A DNA stretch of 64,000 nucleotides from Mycobacterium sp. PS03-16 (GTDB lineage: Bacteria > Actinomycetota > Actinomycetes > Mycobacteriales > Mycobacteriaceae). Of this stretch, positions 26,676 to 35,242 are shown in pieces. The position numbers and the translations under genes were made by a program. Position 1 is the stretch's first letter. Each line of letters opens with the position of its first letter. Location of the stretch: assembly GCF_004570325.1 (NCBI RefSeq), contig NZ_SPQO01000001.1:1-64000 (forward strand), given 5' to 3'. The notes under the pieces were generated by a model. That model did no database searches. It saw only the letters and a list, made by a program, of their open reading frames with translations, and was not told the origin of the DNA.

Positions 26676-27656
26676 GTGTCTTTTCCGCGTCATCGACCCC
26701 GACGTCTGCGCTCCACCCCGGCCATGCGCCGCCTGGTGGCGCAGACGACGGTCGAACCCCGGCACCTCGTCCTGCCGATGTTCGTCGCCGACGGCATCGA
26801 CGCCCCGCGCGAGATCGCGTCGATGCCCGGCGTGTTCCAGCACACCCGCGACTCGCTGCGCCGCGCCGCCGCCGATGCGGTCGCCGCGGGCGTCGGCGGG
26901 CTGATGCTGTTCGGGGTGCCGCGCGCCGAGGACAAGGATCCGACCGGTGCGGTCGGCGTCGCCGAGGACGGGGTGCTCAACGTGGCGCTGCGCGACCTGG
27001 CCGCCGATCTGGGCGATGCCACCGTGCTGATGGCCGACACGTGCCTCGACGAGTTCACCGACCACGGCCACTGCGGCATCGTCGACGAGCGCGGCCGCGT
27101 CGACAACGACCTGACCAACCGGCGCTACGTGGAATTCGCGGTGGCTCAGGCGAAGTCGGGGGCGCAGGTGGTCGGGCCGAGCGGGATGATGGACGGCCAG
27201 GTGGCCGCCATCCGCGACGGTCTGGACGAGGCCGGGTTCACCGACACCGCGATCCTGGCCTACGCCGCCAAGTTCGCCTCCGGCTTCTACGGACCGTTCC
27301 GCGACGCCGTGGCGTCCAGCCTGGAGGGCGACCGGCGCACCTACCAGCAGGAGCCCGGCAACGCGCGCGAGGCGCTGCACGAGGTGGCGCTGGACCTCGA
27401 CGAGGGCGCCGACATGGTGATGGTGAAACCGGCGATGGGATACCTGGACGTGGTGGCTGCGGCCGCCGACATCTCCCCGGTACCGGTAGCGGCCTACCAG
27501 GTCTCCGGGGAGTACTCGATGATCAGCGCCGCCGCCGAGAAGGGCTGGATCGACGGGCCGACCGTCGCGCTGGAGGCCATCACCGGGATCCGGCGGGCCG
27601 GCGCGGACATCGTGCTCACGTACTGGGCGGCGGACGTGGCCGGATGGCTCGCATGA
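26676..27656 (+). CDS. hemB: Porphobilinogen synthase (delta-aminolevulinate dehydratase)
   Basis: Joins two 5-aminolevulinates to porphobilinogen. The 326 residues carry the two active-site lysines in AAKFASGFYGPFR and MVMVKPAMGYLD, plus PSGMMDGQVAAIR and YQVSGEYSMI. The metal-binding loop reads DTCLDEFTDHGHCG: the first and third zinc-type cysteines are present, and the middle one is Asp, so it is intermediate between zinc and magnesium types. GTG start lies 10 bp after hemD. The stop overlaps the next gene. Confidence 0.96.
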   Translation: MSFPRHRPRRLRSTPAMRRLVAQTTVEPRHLVLPMFVADGIDAPREIASMPGVFQHTRDSLRRAAADAVAAGVGGLMLFGVPRAEDKDPTGAVGVAEDGVLNVALRDLAADLGDATVLMADTCLDEFTDHGHCGIVDERGRVDNDLTNRRYVEFAVAQAKSGAQVVGPSGMMDGQVAAIRDGLDEAGFTDTAILAYAAKFASGFYGPFRDAVASSLEGDRRTYQQEPGNAREALHEVALDLDEGADMVMVKPAMGYLDVVAAAADISPVPVAAYQVSGEYSMISAAAEKGWIDGPTVALEAITGIRRAGADIVLTYWAADVAGWLA

Positions 27657-28084
27657 CCGACCCCGCCACCCGCACCCCCGACTCACCGGTCCGGCCGCCC
27701 GATGTGGAGACCGGGTTCTGGTTGTGGACCGGGGCGCTGCCGCTGCTGGTGATCGGCTACCTGATCGACAACCTGATGGCGCCCGTGCAGACCGCGTCGC
27801 TGGTCCTCAAGGGCATGGCGGTGATCTTCGTCGTCGTGGTCGCGGCCATCGTGCTGACGTTCTTGATCCTGATGCGGCAGGGCTACCGCTGGACCCGCAC
27901 GGTGCTCACCGCGGGCGGTTTCGGGTCGGTCGCCTACACCGTCACAAATCTGTTCACCGTCGAGCGCGAGTCGGCGGTGGCGGCCTTCGGGTACGCGGTC
28001 ACCGCGATCGTCGGGACGGTGTTGATCGCGGGTGGCATCTTCCTGCTGCACCGCAAAGACGCCAACGCGTTCTTCACCCGGTGA
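27653..28084 (+). CDS. Four-helix membrane protein (Rv0513-like)
   Basis: A 143-residue integral membrane protein. After a Pro-rich 20-residue start come hydrophobic segments at about 25-45, 55-75, 83-100 and 112-135. It ends in a short charged tail (HRKDANAFFTR). ATG overlaps the hemB stop (ATGA), so it is the fifth gene of the haem operon, and the same arrangement holds in M. tuberculosis. No motif reveals its activity. Confidence 0.78.
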   Translation: MTDPATRTPDSPVRPPDVETGFWLWTGALPLLVIGYLIDNLMAPVQTASLVLKGMAVIFVVVVAAIVLTFLILMRQGYRWTRTVLTAGGFGSVAYTVTNLFTVERESAVAAFGYAVTAIVGTVLIAGGIFLLHRKDANAFFTR

Positions 28085-28105
28085 GGACGCTAGGCTGACC
28101 CGACC

Positions 28106-28555
28106 ATGACCGCTTCGCCCACTCCGTCGCGGCCGCGCGTCGTCGAGATCGCGTTCTGGGTTCTGATCACCGGCGCCGTGTTGCTCATCGTCGGCGGCCT
28201 GATCGCCGCCACCGTGAGTTTCGAGACTGCCCGGTCGGCCATCGACCCGGCCGAGGTGTCCAACGAACAGCTGAGCAACTACCTGACCGTCTACCGCGGG
28301 ATGGGCATCGGCGCGGTGCTGGCCGGGGGCGGGCTGGCGTTCACCGCCGGGCGGTCCCGTCGCGGCGACGCGAAATTCCGGCGCGCGACGGTGGGGCTGT
28401 CCCTGGCCATCGCGGTGGTGCTGCTGCTCTTGGTCGCCGGCGCCGGCGTCGGTCAACCGGTGACGCTGCTGTCGCTGCTCCCGATCGCGATCGGCACGGT
28501 GCTGCTGACCCGGCCCGCCGCCGCGGCGTATTTCGGTCGGGACGGCGGCCGGTGA
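28106..28555 (+). CDS. Membrane protein of unknown function
   Basis: A 149-residue protein with four hydrophobic helices (about 13-35, 62-82, 93-113 and 116-135) and a soluble loop SFETARSAIDPAEVSNEQL between the first two. The layout resembles the preceding protein, and the two may be distant paralogues. The stop overlaps the next gene by GTGA. Confidence 0.72.
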   Translation: MTASPTPSRPRVVEIAFWVLITGAVLLIVGGLIAATVSFETARSAIDPAEVSNEQLSNYLTVYRGMGIGAVLAGGGLAFTAGRSRRGDAKFRRATVGLSLAIAVVLLLLVAGAGVGQPVTLLSLLPIAIGTVLLTRPAAAAYFGRDGGR

Positions 28556-29028
28556 CGGCGGCCGGCCGGCCGGCCGAGCGACTCTTCTACGAACAGGGCG
28601 CCAGTTGGCTGTGGCTTCTGGCCGGCCCGGCCGCGGGCGGGGCGATGGCGCTGATCCAGCTGTCGGCCGGGTACGGCCTGCAGCCGCTGGTGCCGACGCT
28701 GTTCGTGGTGCTGGTGTCGGGATTTCTGGCCGTGCAGGTCAAGGCCGCACGCATCCACACCTCCGTCGAACTGACCCGCGAAACGCTGCGCCAGGGCGCC
28801 GAGGTGACCCGGGTGGACGAGATCGTGTCGGTCTACCCGCCGGCGACGCGCGAGGAGACGCAGAAATGGCAGTCGGCCAGGGCGCTCGGCGAACTGACCG
28901 GCATCCCGCGCGGCCGCACCGGCATCGGGCTCAAACTGTCCGGCGGCCGCACCGCCCAGGCCTGGGCCCGACGCCACGGCGAACTGCGCGAACACCTGGT
29001 GCGGCTGCTCGAGGACCGCGCCGCGTGA
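28552..29028 (+). CDS. DUF3093-like membrane protein
   Basis: A 158-residue protein with two adjacent transmembrane helices near the N-terminus (about 18-60) followed by a soluble beta-rich domain starting VELTRETLRQGAEVTRVDEI, the layout of actinobacterial DUF3093 proteins and of some bacterial PH-like domains. GTG start at 28552 overlaps the preceding stop and the stop overlaps the next GTG, giving three coupled genes. Function unknown. Confidence 0.7.
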   Translation: MTAAGRPAERLFYEQGASWLWLLAGPAAGGAMALIQLSAGYGLQPLVPTLFVVLVSGFLAVQVKAARIHTSVELTRETLRQGAEVTRVDEIVSVYPPATREETQKWQSARALGELTGIPRGRTGIGLKLSGGRTAQAWARRHGELREHLVRLLEDRAA

Positions 29029-29261
29029 CCGGCCGCCGCCGCGCGATCGCCGAACTCGTGGTGGCCGCGGCCGCCGCGGTCGGCTGCGTGCTGAGCTGGC
29101 TGGCCGCGCGGCGCACGGTCGTCGCGCCGTCGATCGCGCCGGGGGAGCCCGAGACCTCGGTGCTGGTGTTGTCGGCGCCGCTGCTCGTGCTCGCGCTGCT
29201 GCTGGCCACCGCGGCCGGTGTGCTCGCCGTCCTCGGCGTCGCGCGGCTGCGGCGTGGCTGA
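29025..29261 (+). CDS. Small two-helix membrane protein (Rv0514-like)
   Basis: A 78-residue protein with two transmembrane segments (about 10-26 and 44-73), an Arg-rich start (TGRRRAIAEL) and an Arg-rich end. GTG at 29025 overlaps the preceding stop; a longer frame upstream only shadows the DUF3093-like gene. It corresponds by place and type to Rv0514. No function can be assigned. Confidence 0.68.
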   Translation: MTGRRRAIAELVVAAAAAVGCVLSWLAARRTVVAPSIAPGEPETSVLVLSAPLLVLALLLATAAGVLAVLGVARLRRG

Positions 29262-29997
29262 CTGGCATCCGGTCACGTCCGGGGAGTCCGGTGCGCGCGT
29301 CTACCGCAGTGCGGACGCCACCGTGTTCCGCAAAGTCGTCGAGATCGATCGGGCGGCGGCGCTTGCCGACGAACGCGACCGCATTCGGTGGGCGTGCGCG
29401 CACGGCGTGCCCGGCCCCGTCGTCCTCGACTGGCGCACCGACTCCACGACCGCGGAACTGGTCACCAGCGCCGTGGCGGGCGTGCCGGCGGACCGCCTCA
29501 CCCGACAGGCATTCGCGGACGCGTGGCCGGCGATCGTCGACGCCGTGCGGGACCTGCACGCGCTGCCCGTGACCGACTGTCCGCACCGGCGCGACGTGGC
29601 CACGATGCTGACCACGGCACGTGACGTCGTCGCCCGCGATGCGGTCGATCCCGACTTCCTGCCCGATGAGGACCGCGGTGTCCCCCCGGCGGCCCTGCTG
29701 GCCCGCGTCGAGGCGCAGGCCGCGCTACGGCGACGGCAGGAGGAGGGCGATCTCGTCGTCTGCCACGGCGATCTGTGCCTGCCGAACATCGTGGTCGATG
29801 GCACGGCGATCGGCTTCGTCGACCTCGGCCGGCTCGGCGGCGCGGATCGGCACGCCGACCTGTCTCTGCTCCTCGAGAGCACCGCCCAGACCTTTCCGGG
29901 ATTCGAGAGCCATGAGGCGCTCGTCGACCGGTACCCGTGGCCTGTCGACGACGACCGGCTGCGCTTCTACCTGTGGCTCGACCCGCTGACGTGGTGA
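29254..29997 (+). CDS. APH(3')-like aminoglycoside phosphotransferase family kinase
   Basis: A 247-residue kinase of the aminoglycoside phosphotransferase family, closest in its motifs to the APH(3') class. Visible are the nucleotide loop SGESGARVYR, a candidate ATP Lys in VFRKVVEID, the Brenner motif VCHGDLCLPNIVVDG with catalytic Asp and Asn, and the metal site FVDLGRLGGADRHADL. GTG at 29254 overlaps the preceding gene by 8 bp. It might phosphorylate kanamycin-type antibiotics, but housekeeping small-molecule kinases share these motifs, so resistance is not implied. Confidence 0.8.
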   Translation: MADWHPVTSGESGARVYRSADATVFRKVVEIDRAAALADERDRIRWACAHGVPGPVVLDWRTDSTTAELVTSAVAGVPADRLTRQAFADAWPAIVDAVRDLHALPVTDCPHRRDVATMLTTARDVVARDAVDPDFLPDEDRGVPPAALLARVEAQAALRRRQEEGDLVVCHGDLCLPNIVVDGTAIGFVDLGRLGGADRHADLSLLLESTAQTFPGFESHEALVDRYPWPVDDDRLRFYLWLDPLTW

Positions 29998-30017
29998 CGC
30001 TGGTCACATCCCTGTTG

Positions 30018-30040
30018 GTACAAAGTTCGAAATTTGTCAC
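30018..30040 (+). promoter_or_regulatory. Palindromic operator candidate for the DUF2236/tetR operon
   Basis: The core ACAAA-g-TTCGAA-a-TTTGT at 30020-30037 is an inverted repeat with only one mismatched pair; outer bases G at 30018 and C at 30040 also pair. It lies 13 bp before the DUF2236 ATG, in a 53-bp AT-richer gap. Size and position suit a TetR operator, and the operon encodes a TetR protein, so autoregulation is likely. Confidence 0.55.
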
Positions 30041-30050
30041 ACTGTTGCAC

Positions 30051-30914
30051 ATGACCGAACTCGCGGAGGACAACACCGAGGTCGACGCGCTGCCGCTGGG
30101 CCCGCAATCGCTGGTCTGGCGGTACTTCGGCGACAACCGCATGTACCTGATCGGCCCGCGGCCGGCAGTGCTGCAGAACATGCTCGCCGAACTCGGGCAG
30201 GGCGTCCTGGACCACTCGGTGTTCTTCTCCGACACGGCGGCGCGGGTGAAGCGGTCGCTGCCCCCGATCTTCATGACCGTCTACGGCTCCGACGACGCGA
30301 ACGAGGGGCTCAACGTCCGCGACTTCCACACCGACATCAAGGGCACGATGCCGGACGGCGCCCGTTACCACGCGCTGGATCCGGAGACCTACTTCTGGGC
30401 GCACGCGACGTTCGTCGAGCAGGTGCTGTACTTCGCCGACACCTTCGTCAAACGGCTCACCCGCGCCGAGAAGGAGCAGATCTACCTCGAGTCCAAGACC
30501 TGGTACCGCCGCTACGGGGTGAGTGACCGTCCGATGCCCGCCACCTATGCCGACTTCGAGCGCTACTGGGAGCGGATGCTCGACGAGATCGTCGTCGCGC
30601 ACCCCACCGCCAAGTACGGCGTCGGCTACGTGACCAAGGGCTTCCCGTGTCCGAAGGGCGTGCACCCCACGGTGTGGCGCATCGTGTCGGTGGCGTTCAA
30701 CCCGCTCGCGGCGTTCCTCACCACCGGTGGTCTGCCGCCGCAGGCCCGGCGCCTGCTCGGTCTGCCCTGGAGCGACCGCCAGGAGCGGCGCTATCAGCAG
30801 TTCGCGGCGCTGTGGCGGTCGCGGCCGGTGAACTGGCTGTGGGATCGGTTGCCGATGAGCGTGCGCTACAACACGTACGCGCAGCGGGGGTACGCGCACA
30901 GTGCCGGCGTCTGA
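30051..30914 (+). CDS. DUF2236 (MpaB/latex-clearing-type) putative haem oxygenase-like protein
   Basis: A 287-residue member of the oxygenase-like DUF2236 family, which includes MpaB and the rubber-cleaving protein Lcp; those bind haem b through His and Arg side chains. Conserved landmarks are [25 protein letters not shown] at the start (family hallmark GP-R-x-x-L), [25 protein letters not shown] with the key His, and [13 protein letters not shown]. Mycobacteria carry many such paralogues of unknown substrate. Its ATG follows the palindrome closely, and it overlaps the tetR gene by 14 bp. Confidence 0.82.
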   Translation: MTELAEDNTEVDALPLGPQSLVWRYFGDNRMYLIGPRPAVLQNMLAELGQGVLDHSVFFSDTAARVKRSLPPIFMTVYGSDDANEGLNVRDFHTDIKGTMPDGARYHALDPETYFWAHATFVEQVLYFADTFVKRLTRAEKEQIYLESKTWYRRYGVSDRPMPATYADFERYWERMLDEIVVAHPTAKYGVGYVTKGFPCPKGVHPTVWRIVSVAFNPLAAFLTTGGLPPQARRLLGLPWSDRQERRYQQFAALWRSRPVNWLWDRLPMSVRYNTYAQRGYAHSAGV

Positions 30915-31494
30915 CCGGGCGCTGCAGGCGATCCTCGACGCGGCCGTCGTCGAGTTCGAACGGCACGGCTTCCGCAAGGTGGCACTCGACGACGTCGCCC
31001 GGCGCGCCGGCGTCAGCCGCACCACCATCTACCGGCGCTTCGCCAACCGCGACGATCTGGTGGCCGCGGTGGTGGAACGGGAGAACGCGGCGCTGTTCGA
31101 CGAGATCGCCCGGGAACTGAGACAGGCGGGGCCGCAAGCCAACTACTACGTCGAGGCGTTCACCGTGGCGATCTTGAAGTTCCGTGGGCACCGGGTGCTC
31201 AACGGGATGCTGGCCGAGGATCCCGGGTTCGTGCTGGCGCTGGCCCATCAGCACTGGGGCGCGGCGATCGTGCGGATGGCCGACGCGTTGCGCGTCATCT
31301 TTCCGGCGGGGTTCGCCGAGCGGATCGGCCCGCAGGCGGTCAACGACCTCGCCGAGACGATCCTGCGCTACGCCGCGAACGTGTTGTTGCTGCCGAGCGT
31401 CGAGCCGCTGCAGACCCCCGACGACCTTCGCGCCTTCGCCCGCAGGCACTTCCTGCCCAGCCTGCCCGCCGCGCTGAGAGCCGTGTCGGCGTAA
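30901..31494 (+). CDS. TetR-family transcriptional regulator
   Basis: A 197-residue repressor. The N-terminal helix-turn-helix (residues about 6-52) has [29 protein letters not shown], the standard TetR pattern, and the C-terminal two thirds form the ligand/dimer domain without further signature. It overlaps the DUF2236 gene by 14 bp, so it probably controls its own operon through the palindrome upstream of that gene. The inducer is unknown. Confidence 0.92.
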   Translation: MPASDRALQAILDAAVVEFERHGFRKVALDDVARRAGVSRTTIYRRFANRDDLVAAVVERENAALFDEIARELRQAGPQANYYVEAFTVAILKFRGHRVLNGMLAEDPGFVLALAHQHWGAAIVRMADALRVIFPAGFAERIGPQAVNDLAETILRYAANVLLLPSVEPLQTPDDLRAFARRHFLPSLPAALRAVSA

Positions 31495-31541
31495 CCCCGC
31501 TTCTGTTTCGTGGCTCACAGTTTCGGGGAACCCCCGACGAC

Positions 31542-31859
31542 ATGAGCAGCGACGAAGAGACCCGGGCCGAGAAGAACGCCTCGCAGCCCGTGGCGGACGA
31601 CCCCGACGTCAAGATGACGGAGAAACCCGAAGTCACCGACGAGCATCGCGAGATCGCCAAGGAGATGCGCAAGGAGTACGAGGAGGACCGGCCGACGATC
31701 GTCATGCCCGGCACCGGCGGAACCGTGGCGGGTACCGCGGTCAACGAGTGGGTCGACGACGACGGCAACCCGAAATTCGGCCAGGACGGCGACGGGGGCG
31801 CCGACGCCGATACGTCGGAGAAGCCCGAGACCGCCCAGGCGGGCTCCGAGTCGAACTGA
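31542..31859 (+). CDS. Small acidic hydrophilic protein
   Basis: A 105-residue protein made almost entirely of charged and small residues, with a middle segment REIAKEMRKEYEEDRPTIVMPG followed by GTGGTVAGTAVNEWVDDDGNP, then an acidic Gly/Ser-rich tail. It has no hydrophobic core apart from that segment and may be largely disordered. ATG follows GGGGAACCCCCGACGAC. It is upstream of the first palindromic repeat. I do not recognise the family; codon use fits a real gene. Confidence 0.6.
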   Translation: MSSDEETRAEKNASQPVADDPDVKMTEKPEVTDEHREIAKEMRKEYEEDRPTIVMPGTGGTVAGTAVNEWVDDDGNPKFGQDGDGGADADTSEKPETAQAGSESN

Positions 31860-31880
31860 GCTCCTCCGCCCGACCGCGCG

Positions 31881-31944
31881 GCGCGAGACTGAAGCTGCGC
31901 AGGAAATGTGTGAGCGCGGACCTGCGCGAGTTCAGTCCGGCGCG
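31881..31944. repeat. Dispersed palindromic repeat, copy 1
   Basis: Arms GAGACTGAAGCTGCGCAGG (31885-31903) and CCTGCGCGAGTTCAGTCC (31921-31938) form a long imperfect hairpin, flanked by GCGC on both sides. A related copy is at 32511-32569. They flank the PPOX-like gene. The pair looks like a REP/BIME-type intergenic element. Confidence 0.6.
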
Positions 31945-32000
31945 ATACGCCGCGGACACGCTGCGCTTCCGCCGCCGGAGCCGGCACGGTCGCACCTAAT

Positions 32001-32501
32001 GTGAGCGCCGTGAGCACTCTCGGATCCGTCGCGCCCGCCTTCGTCGAGATGGCCCACCGGATCGTGTGGGCCTCGGTGGCCACCGTCGACGCCAACGCCC
32101 GTCCGCGCACCCGCATCCTGCATCCCATCTGGGAGTGGGACGGCACCGATCTGTTCGGGTGGATCGCCACCGTGCCGTCGCCGGTGAAGCGGGCCCACCT
32201 CGAGGTGCATCCCGACGTGTCGGTGAGCTACTGGGCCCCCAGCCACGACACCTGCAGCGCGGAGTGCCTGGTGGAGTGGTACAGCGACGACGAGACCCGC
32301 ACGGCGGTGTGGAACAGGTTCGCGCAGGCCCCCGAACCGGTCGGCTACGACCCGTACGTGATCCCGCAGTGGAGCGGCGGCCCGACCAGTGACCAGTTCG
32401 CCGCGCTGCGGCTCACGCCCTACCGGTTGCGGCTGATGCCGGGCACGGTGATGACCGCGGGCACGGGGCAGGTGCTCACCTGGCAGGGCCGCCTGCCGTA
32501 G
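32001..32501 (+). CDS. Pyridoxamine 5'-phosphate oxidase-like flavoprotein
   Basis: A 166-residue split-barrel FMN- or F420-binding protein of the general-stress/PPOX superfamily. Typical strands are [24 protein letters not shown], where the Arg-rich strand binds the cofactor phosphate, and [38 protein letters not shown] follows at the C-terminus. GTG at 32001 or 32010 can be the start. Both sides carry copies of the palindromic repeat. Role unknown; the family reduces or binds small molecules. Confidence 0.78.
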   Translation: MSAVSTLGSVAPAFVEMAHRIVWASVATVDANARPRTRILHPIWEWDGTDLFGWIATVPSPVKRAHLEVHPDVSVSYWAPSHDTCSAECLVEWYSDDETRTAVWNRFAQAPEPVGYDPYVIPQWSGGPTSDQFAALRLTPYRLRLMPGTVMTAGTGQVLTWQGRLP

Positions 32502-32510
32502 CGCGACCGC

Positions 32511-32569
32511 GAGACTGAACTCCTGCAGGAGAAGTGCGAGAGCGAACCTGCACAGGTTCACTCGGCGCG
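32511..32569. repeat. Dispersed palindromic repeat, copy 2
   Basis: Arms GAGACTGAACTCCTGCAGG (32511-32529) and CCTGCACAGGTTCACTCGG (32547-32565) match copy 1 in sequence and order and again form an imperfect hairpin. It lies 9 bp after the PPOX-like stop and 81 bp before hemL, so it could also end transcription of the upstream gene. Confidence 0.6.
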
Positions 32570-32600
32570 TCGGCGCGTCCCGCCGCCGCGAGCACCGGCC

Positions 32601-32642
32601 ACTACACCCTGTAGTTGACGCGTTGAGCGAGGCTGGGACACT
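32601..32642 (+). promoter_or_regulatory. hemL promoter with overlapping palindrome
   Basis: ACTACA-CCC-TGTAGT (32601-32615) is a perfect 6-bp inverted repeat that abuts a good -35 element TTGACG at 32615-32620; GACACT at 32637-32642, 16 bp on, can be the -10. A transcript would begin next to the ATG at 32650. The half-sites resemble TACA/TGTA operators of BlaI/CopY-type repressors, although the 3-bp spacer is unusual. Confidence 0.45.
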
Positions 32643-32649
32643 GGTGGCC

Positions 32650-33966
32650 ATGGGTGCTGACCACACCGCGACCGAGACGTCGGCGCGGCTGTTCGACGAT
32701 GCGTGCGCGGTGATCCCCGGCGGCGTGAACTCGCCGGTGCGCGCGTTCAACGCGGTCGGCGGCACACCGCGCTTCATCACCTCGGCGAAGGGCTACTGGC
32801 TGACCGACGCCGACGGCAACCGCTACGTCGACCTGGTCTCCTCGTGGGGGCCGATGATCCTCGGCCACGCCCACCCCGCCGTCGTCGAAGCCGTGCAGCG
32901 CGTCGCGGTCGACGGCCTGTCGTTCGGGGCGCCGACGCCCACCGAGACGGACCTGGCCCGCGAGATCGTCGAGCGGGTCGCGCCGGTCGAACGGCTGCGC
33001 ATGGTCAACTCCGGCACCGAGGCCACGATGAGCGCGATCCGGCTGGCCCGCGGCTACACCGGCCGCGCCAAGATCGTGAAGTTCTCCGGCTGCTACCACG
33101 GCCACAGCGACGCGCTGCTGGCCGACGCCGGGTCGGGCGTCGCGACGCTGGGCCTGCCGTCGTCGCCCGGCGTCACCGGGGCGGCCGCGGCCGACACGCT
33201 CGTGCTGCCGTACAACAACGTCGCCGCGGTCGAGGAGGTCTTCGCCCAGTTCGGCGACCAGATCGCCGCGGTCATCACCGAGGCCAGCCCCGGCAACATG
33301 GGTGCGGTACCGCCCGAAGCCGGCTACAACGCCGCGCTGCGCCGCATCACCGCTGACCACGGGGCGCTGCTGATCCTCGACGAGGTGATGACCGGGTTCC
33401 GCGTCAGCCGCTCCGGCTGGTACGGCCTCGACCCGGTCGACGGCGACCTGTTCACGTTCGGCAAGGTGATGAGCGGCGGGCTGCCCGCGGCGGCATTCGG
33501 CGGCCGTGCCGAGGTCATGGAGCGGCTCGCGCCGCTGGGCCCGGTGTATCAGGCCGGCACGCTCTCGGGGAACCCGGTCGCGATGGCCGCCGGGCTGGCC
33601 ACGCTGCGCACCGCCGACGACGCGGTGTACGCCGCGCTCGACGCCAACGCCGACCGGTTGGCCGGCCTGCTGACCGATGCGCTGACCGATGCCGGCGTCA
33701 CCCACCGCGTCCAGCGCGGCGGCAACATGCTGTCGGTGTTCTTCAGCGCCGAACCGGTCACCGACTTCGCCTCTGCGCGGGCCAGCGAGACGTGGCGGTT
33801 CGCGCCGTTCTTCCACGCTCTCCTCGACGCCGGGGTGTATCCACCGCCCAGCGCCTTCGAGGCGTGGTTCGTCTCGGCAGCGTTGGACGACGAGGCGTTC
33901 GACCGGATCGCGGCCGCGCTGCCCGCCGCCGCCCGGGCCGCCGCGGAAGCGAGTAAGCCGGCATGA
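32650..33966 (+). CDS. hemL: Glutamate-1-semialdehyde 2,1-aminomutase
   Basis: Converts glutamate-1-semialdehyde from HemA to 5-aminolevulinate using PMP. The 438 residues have [58 protein letters not shown] and the Schiff-base Lys in [20 protein letters not shown] start at ATG 32650; an in-frame GTG/TTG-type start 9 codons upstream would overlap the promoter. It completes the haem pathway genes in this window and is coupled to the phosphatase gene by ATGA. Confidence 0.96.
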   Translation: MGADHTATETSARLFDDACAVIPGGVNSPVRAFNAVGGTPRFITSAKGYWLTDADGNRYVDLVSSWGPMILGHAHPAVVEAVQRVAVDGLSFGAPTPTETDLAREIVERVAPVERLRMVNSGTEATMSAIRLARGYTGRAKIVKFSGCYHGHSDALLADAGSGVATLGLPSSPGVTGAAAADTLVLPYNNVAAVEEVFAQFGDQIAAVITEASPGNMGAVPPEAGYNAALRRITADHGALLILDEVMTGFRVSRSGWYGLDPVDGDLFTFGKVMSGGLPAAAFGGRAEVMERLAPLGPVYQAGTLSGNPVAMAAGLATLRTADDAVYAALDANADRLAGLLTDALTDAGVTHRVQRGGNMLSVFFSAEPVTDFASARASETWRFAPFFHALLDAGVYPPPSAFEAWFVSAALDDEAFDRIAAALPAAARAAAEASKPA

Positions 33967-34598
33967 CCGAGACGGGCCCCCAGGCCGGGACGGCCGAGAA
34001 GACCATCGTGCACGTGATGCGCCACGGCGAGGTGCACAACCCCGACGGCATCCTCTACGGCCGGCTGCCGGACTACCACCTGTCCGAACGCGGCCGCGGC
34101 CAGGCCGAGGCCGTCGCCGAGTGGCTGGCCGACCGCGACATCACCTATGTCGTGGCGTCACCGCTCGAGCGGGCGCAGGAGACGGCCACCCCGATCGCCG
34201 CGCGGCACGGCCTGCCGGTCGACATCGACGACGAGCTGATCGAATCGCTCAACGTGTTCCAGGGCAAGCGGGTCTCGCCGGGGGACGGCGCCCTGCGCAA
34301 CCCGCTGAACTGGCGCCACCTGCGCAACCCGCGCACCCCGTCGTGGGGTGAGCCCTACACCGACATCGCCGGGCGGATGACCGCGGCGCTGTACCGGGCG
34401 CGCGCCCGGGCCGCCGGCCACGAGGCCGTCTGCGTCAGCCATCAGCTGCCGGTCGAGACGCTGCGGCGCGCGGTGATCGGGATGCCGCTGCACCACTTCC
34501 CGACCAAGCGGCTGTGCAACCTGGCGTCGGTCACCTCGTTCTACTTCCACGACGACACCTACGTCGGCTGGGGTTACGCGGAGCTGTCCGGAGGGTGA
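33963..34598 (+). CDS. Histidine phosphatase family protein (Rv0525-like)
   Basis: A 211-residue member of the phosphoglycerate mutase-like branch. The phosphohistidine motif is [17 protein letters not shown] near residue 19, then [15 protein letters not shown] with the binding Arg, and the second His is in [12 protein letters not shown]. The longer loop with [14 protein letters not shown] is typical of this actinobacterial group. It is coupled on both sides (ATGA with hemL, GTGA with the thioredoxin-like gene). Substrate unknown. Confidence 0.85.
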   Translation: MTETGPQAGTAEKTIVHVMRHGEVHNPDGILYGRLPDYHLSERGRGQAEAVAEWLADRDITYVVASPLERAQETATPIAARHGLPVDIDDELIESLNVFQGKRVSPGDGALRNPLNWRHLRNPRTPSWGEPYTDIAGRMTAALYRARARAAGHEAVCVSHQLPVETLRRAVIGMPLHHFPTKRLCNLASVTSFYFHDDTYVGWGYAELSGG

Positions 34599-35242
34599 GT
34601 CGGCTGGTGGTGCCGGGCCTGACGGCCCTCGGGCGAGCGCTCATCGCGGGCCTCGCGGGCGTCCTCGTGCTCGCGGGGTGCGCCACCGGTGACGACGCGG
34701 TGGCCCAGGGCGGCTCGTTCGAGTTCGTGGCGCCCGGCGGCCAGACCGACATCTTCTACGACCCGCCCGCCGACCGCGGTCGTCCCGGTCCGTTGTCGGG
34801 GCCCGCACTGCTCGACCCGGACCAGACGCTGTCGCTCGACGACTTCGCCGGTCAGGTCGTCGTGATCAACGTGTGGGGCCAGTGGTGTGCGCCGTGCCGC
34901 ACCGAGATCACCGAACTGCAGCAGGTCTACGACGCGACCCGCGACCAGGGTGTGGCGTTCCTCGGCATCGATGTCCGTGACAGCAACCGCGACGCCGCCG
35001 TGGACTTCATCCGTGACCGCAGGATCACGTTCCCGTCGATCTACGACCCGGCGATGCGGACCATGATCGCGTTCGGCGGGAAGTACCCGACCACCGTGAT
35101 CCCGTCGACGGTCGTGCTCGACCGTCAGCACCGTGTCGCGGCGGTGTTCCTGCGGGAACTGCTCGCCGAGGATCTGCAGCCGGTGGTGGAACGGCTGGCG
35201 GCCGAACCTGGCCCCGGCGCGGCCGAACCGGAGCGGCAGTAG
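34595..35242 (+). CDS. TlpA/ResA-like thioredoxin lipoprotein (Rv0526-like)
   Basis: A 215-residue exported thiol reductant for cytochrome c maturation. The signal peptide ends in the lipobox LAGC (Cys29), so it should be anchored to the outer face of the membrane. The thioredoxin domain has VINVWGQWCAPCRTEITEL with CxxC, and the cis-Pro is in TTVIPSTVVLDRQH. It would take electrons from CcdA, encoded next, and reduce apocytochrome c for the ResB/CcsA ligase. GTG start overlaps the upstream stop; a frame opening 27 codons earlier is only a shadow. Confidence 0.9.
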   Translation: MSRLVVPGLTALGRALIAGLAGVLVLAGCATGDDAVAQGGSFEFVAPGGQTDIFYDPPADRGRPGPLSGPALLDPDQTLSLDDFAGQVVVINVWGQWCAPCRTEITELQQVYDATRDQGVAFLGIDVRDSNRDAAVDFIRDRRITFPSIYDPAMRTMIAFGGKYPTTVIPSTVVLDRQHRVAAVFLRELLAEDLQPVVERLAAEPGPGAAEPERQ

